Source of the DNA: Paratinospora sagittata
Lineage: Eukaryota > Streptophyta > Magnoliopsida > Ranunculales > Menispermaceae
Direction: 5' to 3'
NCBI GenBank assembly: GCA_035771175.1
Contig: CM069604.1
Span: 19,159,115-19,223,114, forward strand
Length of the DNA: 64,000 bases
Shown here: positions 27,401-42,400 of the stretch, piece by piece
Layout of the letters: every line of letters begins with the position of its first letter
Numbering within the stretch: the stretch's first letter is position 1
Made by a program: the position numbers and the translations under genes
The notes under the pieces: model-generated
The model's input: only the letters and a program-made list of their open reading frames with translations
Database searches by the model: none
What the model was told of the DNA's origin: nothing

Positions 27401-30400
27401 TAGTACGCTAGTGGGCAGTACCAAAGCGCTGGTCAAGTTTTTTGAGAGTTCTGGGTTTTCGAAGGAGGAACCCACTAGCGCGCTAGACACTGTACTAGTG
27501 CGCTAGGCCAAAACTCAGAGACCCAATACTTTTTCAGGGTTCATGCTAGCGCATTGGTCACTGTACTAGTGCGCTGGCAAAGTGACGGAGAACCCCAAAA
27601 TTATTCTGGGTTCTCACTAGCGCGCTGGCCATTGGACTAGCGCATTGGTCACTTTTCAGAAGCTAGAATCAAAATTGGACAAGCGAGCTAGCACGCTGGA
27701 GGACTCAAAACACATTTAAACTTGAGATTTTTGAAAATCAAACACATTTTCTTGGAATTGAATACTTTCATAGGACATATGTTTTGGCGGTGTTCTTTCT
27801 CTAAAGAGGTGTGGGGGAGATGGTTCCACCATTTCCCCGTTAGGTGTGGAATGAGGCTGAAGAGGAGCATTTCAGTATTTTCCCTTATATGAATAGCATT
27901 CAACCCGTGTGGAAAGAGCATTGGAGGGTGATGTGTTTGGCGGTGTTGTGGTCCATATGGAAGGAGAGGAATAAACGAGTGTTTGATGCGGAAGCACATT
28001 CGACTGCCAAAGTGTGGGAGAACTCCCACCTTCTAGCTTCATTTTGGGTGGGCAACAGTAATTTGTCTAAGGGCTATTCCTTAGGGGATTGGCTCAGAGG
28101 GTGGGGTAGTTTTGTATAACTATGGATAACTTAAGGGGTGGGGCTATGGGTGGTCGAGATGTATAGTCACTTCGGATTTTCATTCTATATATATATATAT
28201 TATTTCCTTGTTTCTTTAAAAAAAAAAATTACTTTCATAGGATTCTGAGGACTTAGAAATCATTTAGAAAGCCTCAATACCCGTTCAAAAATATTTTAAA
28301 ACCAATTCTAAGAAATTTATCAAACATGATTGAAAACTTTGAAAATTTAAAACATGTTGATGGACTTTGCTGAGAATGCAAGGGGAAATCCTACAACCTA
28401 AGCAAGATCTAAACAAAATACAAACGATAGAAATATGAATCTTCATGCTTGATCTTGATTGAATGTTCAACTTTCTTGTTGTGATCTTGATTTGCTTAGC
28501 TGAAATGCTCATTTTGAAATTTAGGACACGAGAGATTTTGTTTGTAATCATTAAAATATACATCATAGAGGGTTATTGGTCTGACAAATTCCTCCTTCAA
28601 TACATCTTCAAAGAACTTCCTATCAGGTTACGTTTAAGAACATGCTTTCCCTTGGAGTTGCCATTATTCCCATCACAACCACAACCATTGTGACTATTGG
28701 CCCTCTCTCTGGCAAGCGACCTCGCTGAGCTATCATCTTAGAAAGGAAGAAGGAATTGGATTTCCTTTTTGATTTCTTAATGGGCTCTGAATAAAATAGA
28801 GCCTCATCTAAAATCATCTCACATTTCCAGTCAACTTGGACTTGAACTACGTTTTTCAATTCGGCTTGTTTAGATAGTGGCTTAAATAATGGATCGTCCC
28901 TCCGTCCTAAAGCCCTTTCTTCAAGCCCATGATGGTCTTTCCCAGAATTCCTTCCTTCAGGCACGTGATGATCTAACCCATTATCCCTTCCTTCAAACCC
29001 ATTATGTCCTTCCCCAAAAAACTTCGCTTGCATTAATTGCACCCCTCCATCAATTGAAATCCCCCTCTCTCGAAATAATAGGTCTGCTTTGTATTTGACA
29101 CGAACGCCACATGTCTTCTTAATCCAATTTCTACCAAAAGCTGCTACCCTTGTCCTATTTAAGATCTCCTTCAATCTTTGCTTAGACGTGCTCTGCAACA
29201 TCGCCTCGAGACAGGACGCCGCCGCTGCCACAGGAATGTTCTGCTCCTCCCGGACTGAGCATCTGTGGTCATCTTCTCCGGCAATGATATCATTAGCAAC
29301 CATGACATTTTTAGTGGGTTGCAATGACTAGTATCCAAGATCGACCAACTGGACCTTTATACACTGATTTCCATCACTGATCTCCATATTTTCTAATAGA
29401 AAGTCGCATTGCCATCCGTCGACCTTCATTCTAGCCATATCAAATGAGATACCTACTGCCGTCATGGAGTCATAATCAAGAACTCCCCCAGATAACTGAC
29501 CAAGATGCCCTAGAACTTCTAAATTCCAAGAATCTATAGGAATACCCTCCACTCCGATCCAACTGTTACAACATTGAATACTCCTCTTTTCCCATTGGAG
29601 CTCCTTAGTCCACCTACCAACCTAAATCTCGTCTTTTGACAGACCATTTTTCCTTTTAATAGAATGTACTTTTCTTCCATAGAATTACATTTTAAGAATG
29701 CTGACTTGCACAAATTACCCTAATCGGCTGCCCAAGCTTAATAGAGATTTCCTTTTCAATAGCATGCCACTAATCAGACGCTTTTCGATACATCGCAACC
29801 CCAATATCTAACGTCTCCATCAACGAAGGGTTCAAATCAGCCTTCCTCGACTTATCTCCCCATACATTTCCCTCTATGATATCTACAACTTCTCGGAAAG
29901 AGCGTTTTCCATTGTTCAATGACGAGCTTGCACGCGACTGTTGCACCGAGGTTGGTTGGCATTGCACGGTATTCTTCCTACTTAATTCTAGGCTAGACAA
30001 AATGTTATTGACATAGTCACGGAGATCAGACCACTGTTTAAAATTGCCATCACTGGGAACGAAGATTGCGTACTTAACCCCCCTCTCTCCCTTCATAATA
30101 CTCAAAAAGCATCCTCTAGAGTTGGTGAATGTTTCTAGCAGATAAAATATACTACTATGGTGGATCTTCTTGAAGCTAACGTCCTTATCCTGGATAGCTT
30201 CCAACGCTATCTTCACCAACCAGTTTGCAATTCCCAAATCTACTGCTATTGAGAAAACCTTTGATTTATTTGATTCCTCAATAACTATTGGTCCTCCATC
30301 ATCAACCAACCAAATCTTGTATGATTTTCGCGAGGTCCTAAACGAGAGCATAAACTGATGAATGGAATTACTCTTCACTTCCCTTCACTTGCTAGACAAA

Positions 30401-33400
30401 CTACCTGCTCTTGAACTAGTCATATTTCGGTTACCGGAGTTACGACGAATGGAATGATATCCCTTCCACCCCATCCCTATTATTACTTTATTAGAGAAGT
30501 TGATTTCTCATTAGATGTTTCTTTTTCTTTAACCCGATGATTTTGTTAATCGATTAGTGCTAAGTGCTACACAACTCAAATTGTTTAAGATCAATTAATT
30601 TCATTTCCTAAAATCTCATAGGATAATAGAATCCATGAAGTTTTTATTTTATTTTATTTTTGATAAGCTAGAAGGTATTCATTCAGCCATTAGTTTTGAA
30701 CGACAAGTAGATGTGCCATTTTCAGCTCTACTTATTTCTTAGCTGCTTGAGACTTTGGTACTTTTTATTGGGTTTTGAGACTTATACGCTTGGCAGGTAT
30801 TGATGTTAATGAACATGATATACGATTTGTGGAGGACAACTGGGAAAGCCCGGTAATGCTACTTATTTCAGTTATTAGATTTGATGCTTTTTCTAATCTT
30901 CAAAAAACCCTAGAGGTTTTGATAATTATCAGGAAAAACCCTACCAATTTGTAAAACATCATTGACCTCCCTTATAGAGAGTATAAAACCCTTCTCTTCT
31001 TTAATAATATTTATGGTGCCTATATCACCCACATGACTTAACACTTAAGTATATAAAAGTATGGGTGTGCTCATATGACAATATTTGTAAATTACAATTG
31101 TGTAATGTTAAAAAACTCTCTATAATCAAAACTAAAGTGTTGTCTAAAAATGACACATGTAGCACTAAAAGGGTCCCATATTGCAAAAATAGAAAAACTG
31201 CAATCAACCCATCTATATGTTTGTATGTATACATTTTATTAACTTTTGGTATCCCCTCTAATAATTGAAATAACATTTTTAATTGTACATATAAATAAAT
31301 TGATTACACTATTTTTTTCTGTAATACTTTATTGCTTTATGATATATTATTTTAGATTACCTATAATTTTTAGACAGTACACCTTTGTAATTTATAATTT
31401 TTATAATATGGCAACATTGTTTAAATATGATTTATTATTTTAAATTGAAGACCCATTTTCAACGTATAAAATGTAAGTTGCAAGGGTGCTATAGACATAT
31501 AATTTTTTTTTTTTAAAGAAGAGGAGCTTGATGCCCCAACCTTTCCATAGGGTAGGTCAATGATGTTTACTAAACTAGACAAGGTGTTCCTGATAATTAT
31601 CCAACATATAATTTTTTCAATGTATGAAATTATCCCTTTAATCTTTTGTTTTGCTAATTTTTTCTCCCTTTGAGCTTTAGTAATGCTATATGTTTGCAAA
31701 AAAAAAAAATTGGTTCTCTTTGTAGTAGTAGCACATAAATGTGTTATAATGCTGTCAACTCACAGAGAAATTGCTATTTGAAGAATACCAAGAATATCAA
31801 GAATTTGATTAATCATCATAGAACTCTCTTTGTATGGTGGTTTATTTATCATGTTGTAGTTTTCAAGCTAATAAATGATCACGATGCATCATTAAAAGCA
31901 TTTATCACTTACATTATGTATGGACTATGAACTAAATTCTTTGATTATGAATCAGATTATTTTTAGTTACTGAATTTCATGTGCAAGAAATAGAAATAGA
32001 AATATTAACTATTCAAGTACTTTCCATATTTTCCAGGATCCATATCCCATTTCCACAATAAATAAGAACAAGGTAGCAATATATTACTGGTTAATGATTA
32101 GTGTTGAAAATTACTATTGTTCATTGATCATGTTATGGTCAGAATTGAACATGTGTGGAGCCCGGGAAGAAAGGGATTTTTATTTTTATTTTTATTTTTT
32201 GGGTGGGAGGGCAGAGAGTTTTGGATTCTTGCTTCTACATGACAGTTGTCAAGAGTTCATAGGGGACAAGCAACTGATTTGAGTATCCCTATTTATAAGT
32301 TGGTTGTTACTTTTAGTTTGAATGAAATTTGGCATTTTTTTCCCTTTTTTAATATTTTGAGGTTCAAACATAAATAGGTTCTTGGTGCTTGGGGATTGGG
32401 TTGGGAAATTTGGATGGACGGAATGGAGATCACTCAATTCACTTACTTTCAGCAGGTACCTTTAGCCTTTGTGTGATCTTTTATTGATTTCCAGTCATCC
32501 TCAATGTTATTATCATCATGTTTGCAATTGATTACTAATAATCATTACATGCATACAGCTTAGTTGTCAATTATCACTTTGTTGAAGAAAGTTTTGTCCT
32601 TTTGAAGGGTGTTGTTCATGCATCAACATGTAGTTTACCTTTTTTCTTTTTCTTTTTTTTTTTTTTCAGGCAGGAAGCCTTCAATTGTTGCCGATATCTG
32701 TGGAGATAACTTATGGCTTGGAACGCATACTTATGTTGCTTCAGGTAGACAAGTTTAAATTGGTTGATGCTGCTATCATCTGTTCCATTATTCAGAAAAA
32801 AAAGAAAAATACTTCCATTGAATCTGATATTGTTTGTGATTCCAATGTGATTACAGGGTGTTGACCATTTTACAAAAATTCAATATGCTGATGGAATCAC
32901 ATATGGAGAGCTGTTTTTGGAGAATGAGTAAATTGCCAGCCAATGACTTTCTGTTGCTTTGCAATCTTTTTCATAAAGCAGAGAATGTTAATAACTTCAC
33001 TATGCTTGATGTGACTATATGTGTAATACACTTCTTCTTTCTATTTATTTTTCTGAGTCATGTTAGATCCTATTGCAAGAAACTAATGCGACATGGTGGA
33101 CCTACGAGGGGGAAAATACAGATTGAAAAAAATGAAGAAGCAATACACAGGCCCAAGAGAAAACGCCAGCGACCAAGGAGAGAACTTTTTCACATTGGCA
33201 ATAACTCAAACCTCTTTTTCTCCATCTTGTGTGAAGTTCGTAAGGCTTCAAAAAATTACCAATTGAATCCATCTCCAAATGCTCCTATAGTTCAAAGAAC
33301 ACTTGAGAGTCCATTTACCAACCCACAAATAGAACTCCTTAGTGTTGTATTTTCGGAAAAATTATCCATCAATCTAGGATACACAACCAATAAACTCTAG

Positions 33401-36400
33401 AAGAGTTCAGATAGGGCCACAGTTCGGATGAAACATTTATACATGAAGAGAATAGTCTACTTATTTTCCATTTAATTTGTGAAGGGGTAGTAAAGTTAGG
33501 CATGATGACAAATGGGTTCGCAAATGGTTGATGGAATTTTTAACCAAACAAAAGGTTGATGGAATTAGATTTTGGAACGGTGAACATATTGTACAAGGGT
33601 TATTTTGGTTCTATTTCCAATTGAATTTGGTTGGGTAAATTGGCTAATGATGTCCAGTAAGGAATGATATTCAATTGAACGAGAACAAGAAAGAAGCCAT
33701 ATTTAAGGAATAAAGCTAGTGAAGTGATTCGTTTTGTCATGGATTCAGATTTGGTTATTTCCAAATGATCTCAAATCAAGTAGGAACATGTGCATGACAT
33801 GACCATTGATTAGCTGTCCACATTTCTATGAAAACCCATGGCAAGACCAGTTTTCATCATTTCCTTTACTGGAAGGCTCTAGTTGATGATTTTCTCGTTT
33901 GAAATGTTGAAGAACATGGTGAGGTGAGGGAAGCTAGTTCCAGCCACTATAATTTGATGGGAGCCAATGAAGGATGAATTTTTGTAGGGTTCTTTTGCTC
34001 TAAATTAAGAGTGGGAACCCAGGATTTTATAAAAATTCAATAGCATGTACTTGAAAGTTGTTGACTAGTTCACTATGTGGAAAACAATTCTCATGTGGAT
34101 GTGGATAGAAAACCTTTGGCTGGATTTTAAATAAATTATTTGAGGAAGGACATGGAAAAAGTTTGGTTTGACAGAGATGGTGAGAAAAGGAAAGAAAAAA
34201 GAAGATTAAAAGTATTGGGACACTGCCAAAATGTAATCACTCTCAAAAATCCCTTTGATATTTATTTGAACCTCTTGTCTATGGTATGGTGTTAGTAACA
34301 TAGTGATTAAATTGGAAAGTACATGAAAATTGAAGCACAAAAGATGTAAAATCTATTGTGATCAATCTCTTGCTTTCCTCAAGCTGCAAAAGTATCATGG
34401 TGTCATATACTAGCTTGCCTATAGTATGAGAATGTCAAGTGCGATGTGGGAAAAAACTTCTGTGTAATTTAGGAGGAGGAGATTAGAGAGGCTGTCTTCA
34501 GTTGTGATGGGGAAAAAGCCCTTGGTCTGAATGGTTTTACCCTTCTATGCTTTCAAAAGAATTGGGAAACGATCAAATATGACCTCATTAAAGTCTTGGA
34601 GGAATTTCATCATTCTGGGGTGATTAACATCTGCACCTATGAGACGTATATTTGTGTCATCCCCCAAAAGGGTAACTCGAGGAAAGTGGCGGACTATCGA
34701 CCAATAAGTCTCACAAGAAGTCTTTATAAGATTATTGCAAAACTCTCGTTTTGAGGTTTCGACAGGTGATCCATCTGACAATTGCAGACTTTAGAATGAC
34801 ATTTGTTAAAGGCAGACGGGTTACTTATGCAATTTTGATTGCCAATGAGGTGGTGGATGAATATCGCTTAAAGAACAAGCAAGGTTTTCTCTTTAAGATT
34901 GATTTTGCTAAGGCATACAACTCATTCAGATGGGAGTTTCTTGATTTTGTAATGAAAAGGAAGGGTTTTGGACAGCGATGGAGATAATGGATTAAAGGCT
35001 GCCTATCATCAATTAATTTCTTAATTTGTTTTAATGGTAGACCAAGAGGAAAAATCCCTTGCTCTAGAGGGCAAGGTGATACGCTTTCTCCATTCTTGTT
35101 CACTCTTGTTGCTGGCTTTCTTGATTGCCTCATTCAGAAAGCAAAACAAAAGTAGTTGATTAATGGATTTCAAGTAGGACGTAACTTGTTCAAATTTCTC
35201 ACTTGCAGTTCGTTGACGATGTTGTCTTCTTTGTGGATAATGATGGTTTTGGCCTCCACAACACCCTGAAGGTGATTGATAGCTTTTGCTTTCTTTCAGG
35301 TCTTAAGGTAAATTGACCCAAACGCCAATTGACTCCGAATTGGTGTGGATGGGGATGTTCTGATAGATGTCACTTCTAATTGTCGATGCTCCATTAGTTA
35401 GTGGATGCTATCATCAATACAATTTCAAAGTGTATTGAAGGATGGAAAAGGGGTTTTAGAAGCTATTCCCACGTATTACATGACGATATTCAAGATGACG
35501 AAGAAAGTGACTGTAACTATTGAAAAGATGATGCAAAATTTCTTGTGGAAAGGTATGGATCTAGACCAGGGTACTCACTTGATATGTTGGGTGGTGGTTA
35601 AAAGGGATCAGGACCATCGGGGCCTTGCAATTAGTGATACGATTCTCAGGAATATGCATTAGCAGGAAAATGGCTTTGGTGGTTTTATGAAGAAAAGGGG
35701 TCTCTCTGGACTAATGTGATTAGTAGTAGACATGGACTGCATGAAAACGCAAGGGATGTTAATCTTCTTCCCAGATCAACCTACAGGTGCCCATGGAAAT
35801 TCATACACTCACTTTACCCCATTTTTTCTTCTTCTATCTGCCTTAAACTTGGCAATGGTAATTGTATTAGATTTTGGGAAGACAATTGCATCGATACTGC
35901 TGCCTTTAGAGACCTGTACCGCCATCTCTACTCAATGTTTTCTTTGCATAAGGAGCCTATTTCCTCTTTTGTGTCTGGTAATGCTGTTGAAGGTCCACTT
36001 AACTGGAATATTCATCTATGTTGAGAGCCCTTAGGAAGAGCCTTTGATGAGGTACTCTCCATCGCACAATTATTGGATTCATTCAGGATTACTAGGGATG
36101 GGGATAAAATTAAATGGAATGCTTACCCTTCTAGATAGTTCTCCTCTAAATCCTTGTTTTCTCTCATCACCAACATTACTAGCCTTCTTGTCTTTTCTCC
36201 TGCTAGTTTCGTTTGGAGAGCTCATGTTCCATCTAAGGTCAAAATTCTAGGTTGTTGATTTGCTCATAAAAAGTTAATTGTGGTAACATTCTTCAGAAGC
36301 GTTTCCCTAACAGTTATCTTTCCCCGAGTTGGTGCTGCCTGTGCAAGAACGAGAATGAGAGTCCATATCTTGACTGGATGAGAGTTCACGGCTCGAATCT

Positions 36401-39400
36401 GGAATTTTTGGGGCAACTTTCTTGTGAATATGCCATAGCCCAGGGTGGAAAATCTTTTTTTTTTTTTTTCCCTACACAAGACGTTTGGCATCCTTGTTGG
36501 CGGAATTTCAGGATGGTTGTCTACTTTGCAATCTTGTGGTGCTGTTGGTCTAAACGTAATGCTAGAATCTTCAATGATTCCATGAGAGATGCCCTTTTTG
36601 TTTGGGAGTCTTTGCTTCATTTGGCTTCTTTTTGGGTGTCCCCTTCAAAGCTTGGTTTGGGTTATTGTTTTAGAGATTGGTTAAGGGATTGCGGAGAAAT
36701 TTTGGAACATATGTAATTTCTATTTACTGTTGTTTGTTGGGTTGTTTCTTTTAGTTTTGGGTCTTCTTGTGGTCTTTTTGTGTCTATGGTTTTCTTGTAG
36801 TTTTGGTGTACTTTGCAACTTTTATTGACTTTATTGGGACTTCTCGTTCCTTTGGGTCTTTTCGATATATTGTTTCTTGTAAAAAAATAAAAAAAATAAA
36901 TAAAAATTGATGGGGATCACCATTTTTGTTGCAGGAAGGAGATGAGTGCATACTATTTAGAACATGCCAGTGTTGATCATATCCAAAAACACTTTGAGTT
37001 TTTTGAGGAAGAGGCTCGCTCCTTACTTGCACTTGGTCTTGCAATCCCTGCGTATGTATTATAAACTTTTGTTTATCTGTCATCTATCATAAAATCTCTA
37101 GAATTAGCACCTCAAGACTTATTTTTTCTTTAATTTTTTTTAAGTTAATGTTTTTCTCTACTACGTGTTAGGTATGATCAACTTTTGAAGACATCTCATG
37201 CGTTTAACATTTTAGATGCTAGATGTGTTGTTGGCGTAACTGAGCGGGCTCGCTATTTTGGTCGGATGCGTAGGTGAGACTAGTATTGATGTTTAGGCAT
37301 CCATAATTGTTCTTATTGTTCAATAACATCTACATGTACTAACAATGATTTTCTTTGTCACAATCATAGATGAAACAACATATATGTTTATGCTTTTAGG
37401 GTTAATTTCCTAAGCAAACAATTGATTGTAGCAACATTAACTTAGTATTCTGAATAGGCTTCTACACAATTAACAAATGCAAATGAAAATTTTGACGAAG
37501 GTGATTAGTGATTAGAGTTGTGATTTTTTTGATTGATTTATTTATTTAGTTTAAGTATTGTTGGTTGGTCTTCAAGCACATAATTTTCCTATACCAACTG
37601 TAGATGAACTAGAAATCATAAAATATAGTGTGAAGTTGTTTGGGATTGGGCAGCCGGACCAGTTAATGCAAAAATATTTAATTTTGTATCGTCTAACACG
37701 ATTGAAATTTAATATGGCAGTGTGGCAATGCCATTATGCAAATAATGAGTTTTGTAGATTGATCATAAGTTATTAATATAGGGTGAAGCAGTCTGCCATT
37801 TGTTATCTGCCTTGCCATATGATGTGGGATGATTTCACATGGTTGATGGTTTTTGAGGTTTTATTCATTTTATTTCATATTTTTATTTTTATATTTTAAT
37901 CTCTTTTACCAGTTTGTAAGTTGCCAATTTTGATTTGCTCAAGTGTGTTTTTTCGATCTTGGTATTGTAAATAAAATAACTACATACTTGAAATCTTTCA
38001 TTGTGCTACGTGGCTAGTTTTGGGAATTGAATTATTGAACATTTAATTTGGTTGAACATGAGTGCTTCTGCTCTGTTATGATGAGGATTGGAAAAATTTA
38101 AAGTGGTTGACCCATAGTGCTTATGGTCTCAATTCAACTCACCTAATCCTTTTCTCAACTACATGGGGTTGACTACATGAATTCGATTTCTCCACTATGC
38201 TCTATCATGGGTTAAGTTGACATTTAAATTATGACTAGTATATTTTTCTTAATATCTTTATCCATGTTATTTTAGATTTTCCTCTCTCTCTCTCTCTCTC
38301 TATCAGTACTTGGATCATTTATTGGTCATTATTCGTAATTAGCACAACCAAAGGTCTCATTGTATGTGCCCAAATCACCGAAGTCAATTTTCTCTCCATT
38401 TGGGGGGCTACTCCTATCATTTCTTGAATATGCTCATTTCTAATTGTATCTATTTTAATGTTTTCCACATATCCATTTTAACATTCACATTTTCATTACA
38501 CTTATTTTTACATATAGATGTTAAGATACTTATCCTCCAATCTTCGGGAAAATCTTCAATTTCCCCTAGGAAAATCCTCAATAGGAAGAGCAACTGGTCC
38601 TAAAGCCTTTGCATTTTTCATTTTCCTTAAAAAGAATTTTTTTACCTCAAGCATGCTAATTCTACTAAAGAATTTATTTTCTATAGTTCCCCTAAGTTAT
38701 ATCATGTCCTTCCATACTTAAATTCTTCAAATGATTTCATTTAATTATTTTTTTCAAAATATTCGTTTCTTCTCAAAACATTTTTTTTTCAAAATAACTT
38801 TTCCTTCTATCTTTGACCTCTTCTTTTACTAAGACTCTTTGAACATTGTATTTTATTTATATAATATGATTAAGGTCTTTTGTTTCTCTTTCCCTTAGTT
38901 TTGCTACTTTATATATGGTCTTTTCATTGTCTTTTGTATCTAATCTAGTATATAAATCATCATATGCTTTAATTTAGCATTACTTACCAATTTTTTATGT
39001 TTTTTTTGTCGCATTCCTTTGATTTTTAAGACTTTGCTCATCCCTAACTTCTTGTTCTATAGTTTATCCGCTAAATTCTTAGGAAAGCTACCTCATTCCT
39101 TCTCCAAGTTACTTTTCCCACATTCCTACACCCTTGTGATTCTCTTAGAACCATTGTTGCTATGTTTTTCAGGCATTTTATTACTTTATCTTATATTAAG
39201 TTGGGGTCATCAACTATACTTGATGTTATTTCTCTTATATCTTCCTTTTAAATATTTTTAGATTTTCTCCTTTCAAACCCACCATCCAGTTTTTGGGTTG
39301 GTAATTTTATGTTTTGATATAAAGATTTCATTTTTATACCTATATCTACTACTGATATCCTATGTTGTGGAGTTATAGCTTTTTCCTTGTGTAAACCTTA

Positions 39401-42400
39401 CAGTCTTTACATGTACTTTATCTAACTTTCTAGTTCAAAAAAGTCTATTTGACATTCATTAGACCTACTTTTTTTTTTTTGACAAGAACATACTTAATAT
39501 TAAAAGAACAAAGAAAAAGAAAAAACAAAAGGGACGAGATGTCCCAAAAGAGAACTACAATGTTTCAAGGATGTTGTTCCAACTTAGCAACCAATCCCCA
39601 AAACTGTACCCCAATGAAAGCTTGCAAGAACTAACCCAATTAGCAAAACAGTACGGACTTTGCTCCCATAACCTGCTATTACTAGTAAATCTATCCCTAA
39701 AAATTCTATTTTTCCTTTCAGTCCATATACACCACATAATAGCAAAATAAATACATTTCCAGTGCATCTGAAGTTTAGTATTCACTAAAGCAGTAGGAAA
39801 AGAAAAGAGATTGTTTGCATCCGCGGGAAACAGCCTATGACTTCTTCTACACCACCCATCCCATAATCCTGAAACACACTCGCAGACTCCAAACACATGA
39901 GTCGCTGTTTCCTCATCCTTCCTGCAAAGACAACACCAAAAGGGAGATAACATAGAATTAGGGAACTTTCTCTGTAAAAGATCAGCACAATTCAATCTTC
40001 TAAGAGTGACCAGCCATCCCAAAATTCTGACTTTGGATGGCACACATGCAGTCCAAATAAACTTGTTTTGAGGGAAAGTAGAGGAGATGACCGAAGACTG
40101 TAAGTGTTTAAGGAAGGATTTTGATGTAAAGGACGAAGTCGCATCCCCACTCCAACAGATTTTGTCCTCACAATTCTGAAGTTGACAAGAATCCAGACAT
40201 TGAAGAAGGAGAGGGATCTCCTCTAGAGCACTATTAGGAATATTCCTCATCAAATGAAGATTCCAATTTTGACCAGAACCATTAAGAGAATGAGGAGAAG
40301 AAAGAAAGGAAGTGATTGGGGCATTGTGCAGATTAGAAAGGGCGTAAATATTAGGAAACAACTCCTTGAAGTTCACATTACCACATCAAGCATCTTCCCA
40401 AAATTTGATAGTATTCCCATTGCCAACTTTAAGCCTAATAAGAGGAGAGAAGGAGGGGTGTATAGAATGTATAAACTTCCAAGGACATTTAAAAGTAGCC
40501 CTTTGACAAATACTAGCATCTCTAGCATTCGCTTGCAGACCATGTCTACTTCTAATGACCCGAGCCCAAAGAGCATTCTTCTCCTTTGTGAAGCGCCATA
40601 ACCACTTCCCCACCAAATATCTATTTCTCATTAGCAGATCACTAATACCCAAACCACCATGTTCCAAATCCATCTTAACCCTTTCCCATTTCACCAAATG
40701 GAAGCCAGAATTCTTATCCTCATTCTTCCACAAGAAATTCCTCATTTTTCTTTCAATAGTGCGAGCAACAACCTTTGGCATTCTGAACGTAGACATAAAG
40801 AAAGTTGGTATAGCTTCCAACACTGATTTCAGTAAGGTGACCCTTCCGCCTCTTGAGAGAAAGCTTCTCTTCCAACCGTCCACTCTTTTCCCAACAATTT
40901 GGATAACGGGATCTCAAAAAGACAGTTTTAGGGGGTTGCCACCGAGTGGCATACCTAAGTATTTCAAAGGCCAACTTCCAACAGAGACCCCAAAACTCAC
41001 AACCATTGTATTAATCTCCTCCTCTGGAATATTGATACCAGCCAACTGGCACTTAGAAAGGTTAATTCTAAGTCCAGAAATGAAACATAAGCTATTAATA
41101 ATGTTCATTGTATTCTTCAGGCTGTAACCATCGTTATTAATGAAGAATAAACAGTCGTCAACATATTGGATGTGTGAAACTTGGATGCTATCCTTTCCCA
41201 CAGAAAAACCATGCATGATCCCTTTTTCCTTTGCCTTTGTGATCAAACCATCCAAGACGTCCGCCACCAAAGTATATAAAAAAGGTGATAGAGGGTCACC
41301 TTGACGTAGCCCTCTTGTACCCACAATTTTACCTCGAGGTCTACCGTTGACAAAAATGAAAAAGTTGACTGTAGATAGACATCCCCATATCCATTTTCGC
41401 CATTTACTACCAAAGCCTTTCTTCTCCATCACAAAATCAAGGACCTTCCACTTGACAGAGTCATAAGCCTTTGCAAAATCAACTTTTAGCACATACCCTT
41501 GATTCTTTCGTATTCTCCAATCATCAACAGATTTATTCGCGATCAAATAAGTGTCGATGATCTGTCTATCTTTCACGAAGGCCATTTGGGAATCAATGAC
41601 TGTGGATTGAATAACAGCCCGGAGTCGATTGGCGAGAGTTTTGGCAATGATCTTGTAGAGGCTGGTTGTGAGACTAATAGGTCGAAACTCGCCCACCTTA
41701 ATTGAATTCACTTTCTTGGGGATAAGACAGATATAGGTCTCGTTGGTGCATTCATTAATAATGCCATCGTGATAGAACTCCTCCATCACCTTAAGGATAT
41801 CCACCTTAAGGGTCTCCTAGTTCATTTGGTAAAAAAACATAGTGAAGCCATCAGGCCCTAGGGATTTTTCACTATCATAGTTGAAAACCGCCTCTTTAAT
41901 CTCGTCGAGCTCAAAAGGACTTTCCAACCACTGTTGTTGCTCTTGGGAAATTTGATTCCAGTTAATGCCATCAATACCCCACTGCCCATAATCATCATCA
42001 GTATAAACATTTGTATAATGATTCACAATGATTTGACAAATGTCATCTCCATTCGTGACAACCAGACAATCTTCCTGCTCCAGTTTTGAGATAACAGACC
42101 TAGATTTTCTGATACTCAGCATCCTGTGGAAAAAACTGGAATTTGTATCACCTTCCTTGGCCCAAGTGACTCTAGCTTTCTGTTGGGCAATACGTTCCAT
42201 TCTACAGTCAATGATCTAAATATCGTTAGAAAGTTGAAGCCGACGCTGATGGAGATTTTCAGACCATGCTGAACTACTCATCTGCTAATCCAACACCTTA
42301 AGCTCAGAAAGAAGCTGAGATTTTTGAAAGGAATCGTTGGCCGCAAAGTTCTTTCTCCAATCTTTAAGTTTCATCTTCAAGAGTTTTGAGTTTCTGCATA

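Larger units (their letters stand above)
26552..28625 (-). mobile_element. LTR-like insertion inside LINE ORF1
   Basis: The block splits ORF1 of LINE copy H. On the + strand it starts TGATTAGCACAA and ends CTTCCTATCA, giving TG...CA termini. TACGTGGTTTGACTC...CTACGTCCACG near 26690-26715 recalls copia LTRs. No matching 5-bp duplication was found, so the edges are approximate. About 1.6 kb after removing the LINE piece inside it. Confidence 0.45.
25683..30480 (-). mobile_element. Antisense LINE (copy H), interrupted
   Basis: ORF1 runs from 30378 down with an LTR-like block inserted at about 26552-28625. ORF2 starts [18 protein letters not shown] at about 25836 and is cut after about 50 codons by LINE copy F. 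The rest of ORF2 may be the fragment at 21145-22260. Confidence 0.65.

Noticed and set aside
27398..27690. CRISPR-like array
   Set aside because: The repeats are long, imperfect and contiguous, within a plant retroelement; no spacer structure.
32858..33400. 180-codon + frame running past exon 9
   Set aside because: The protein homology requires splicing at 32927; the rest is intron sequence with no domain pattern.
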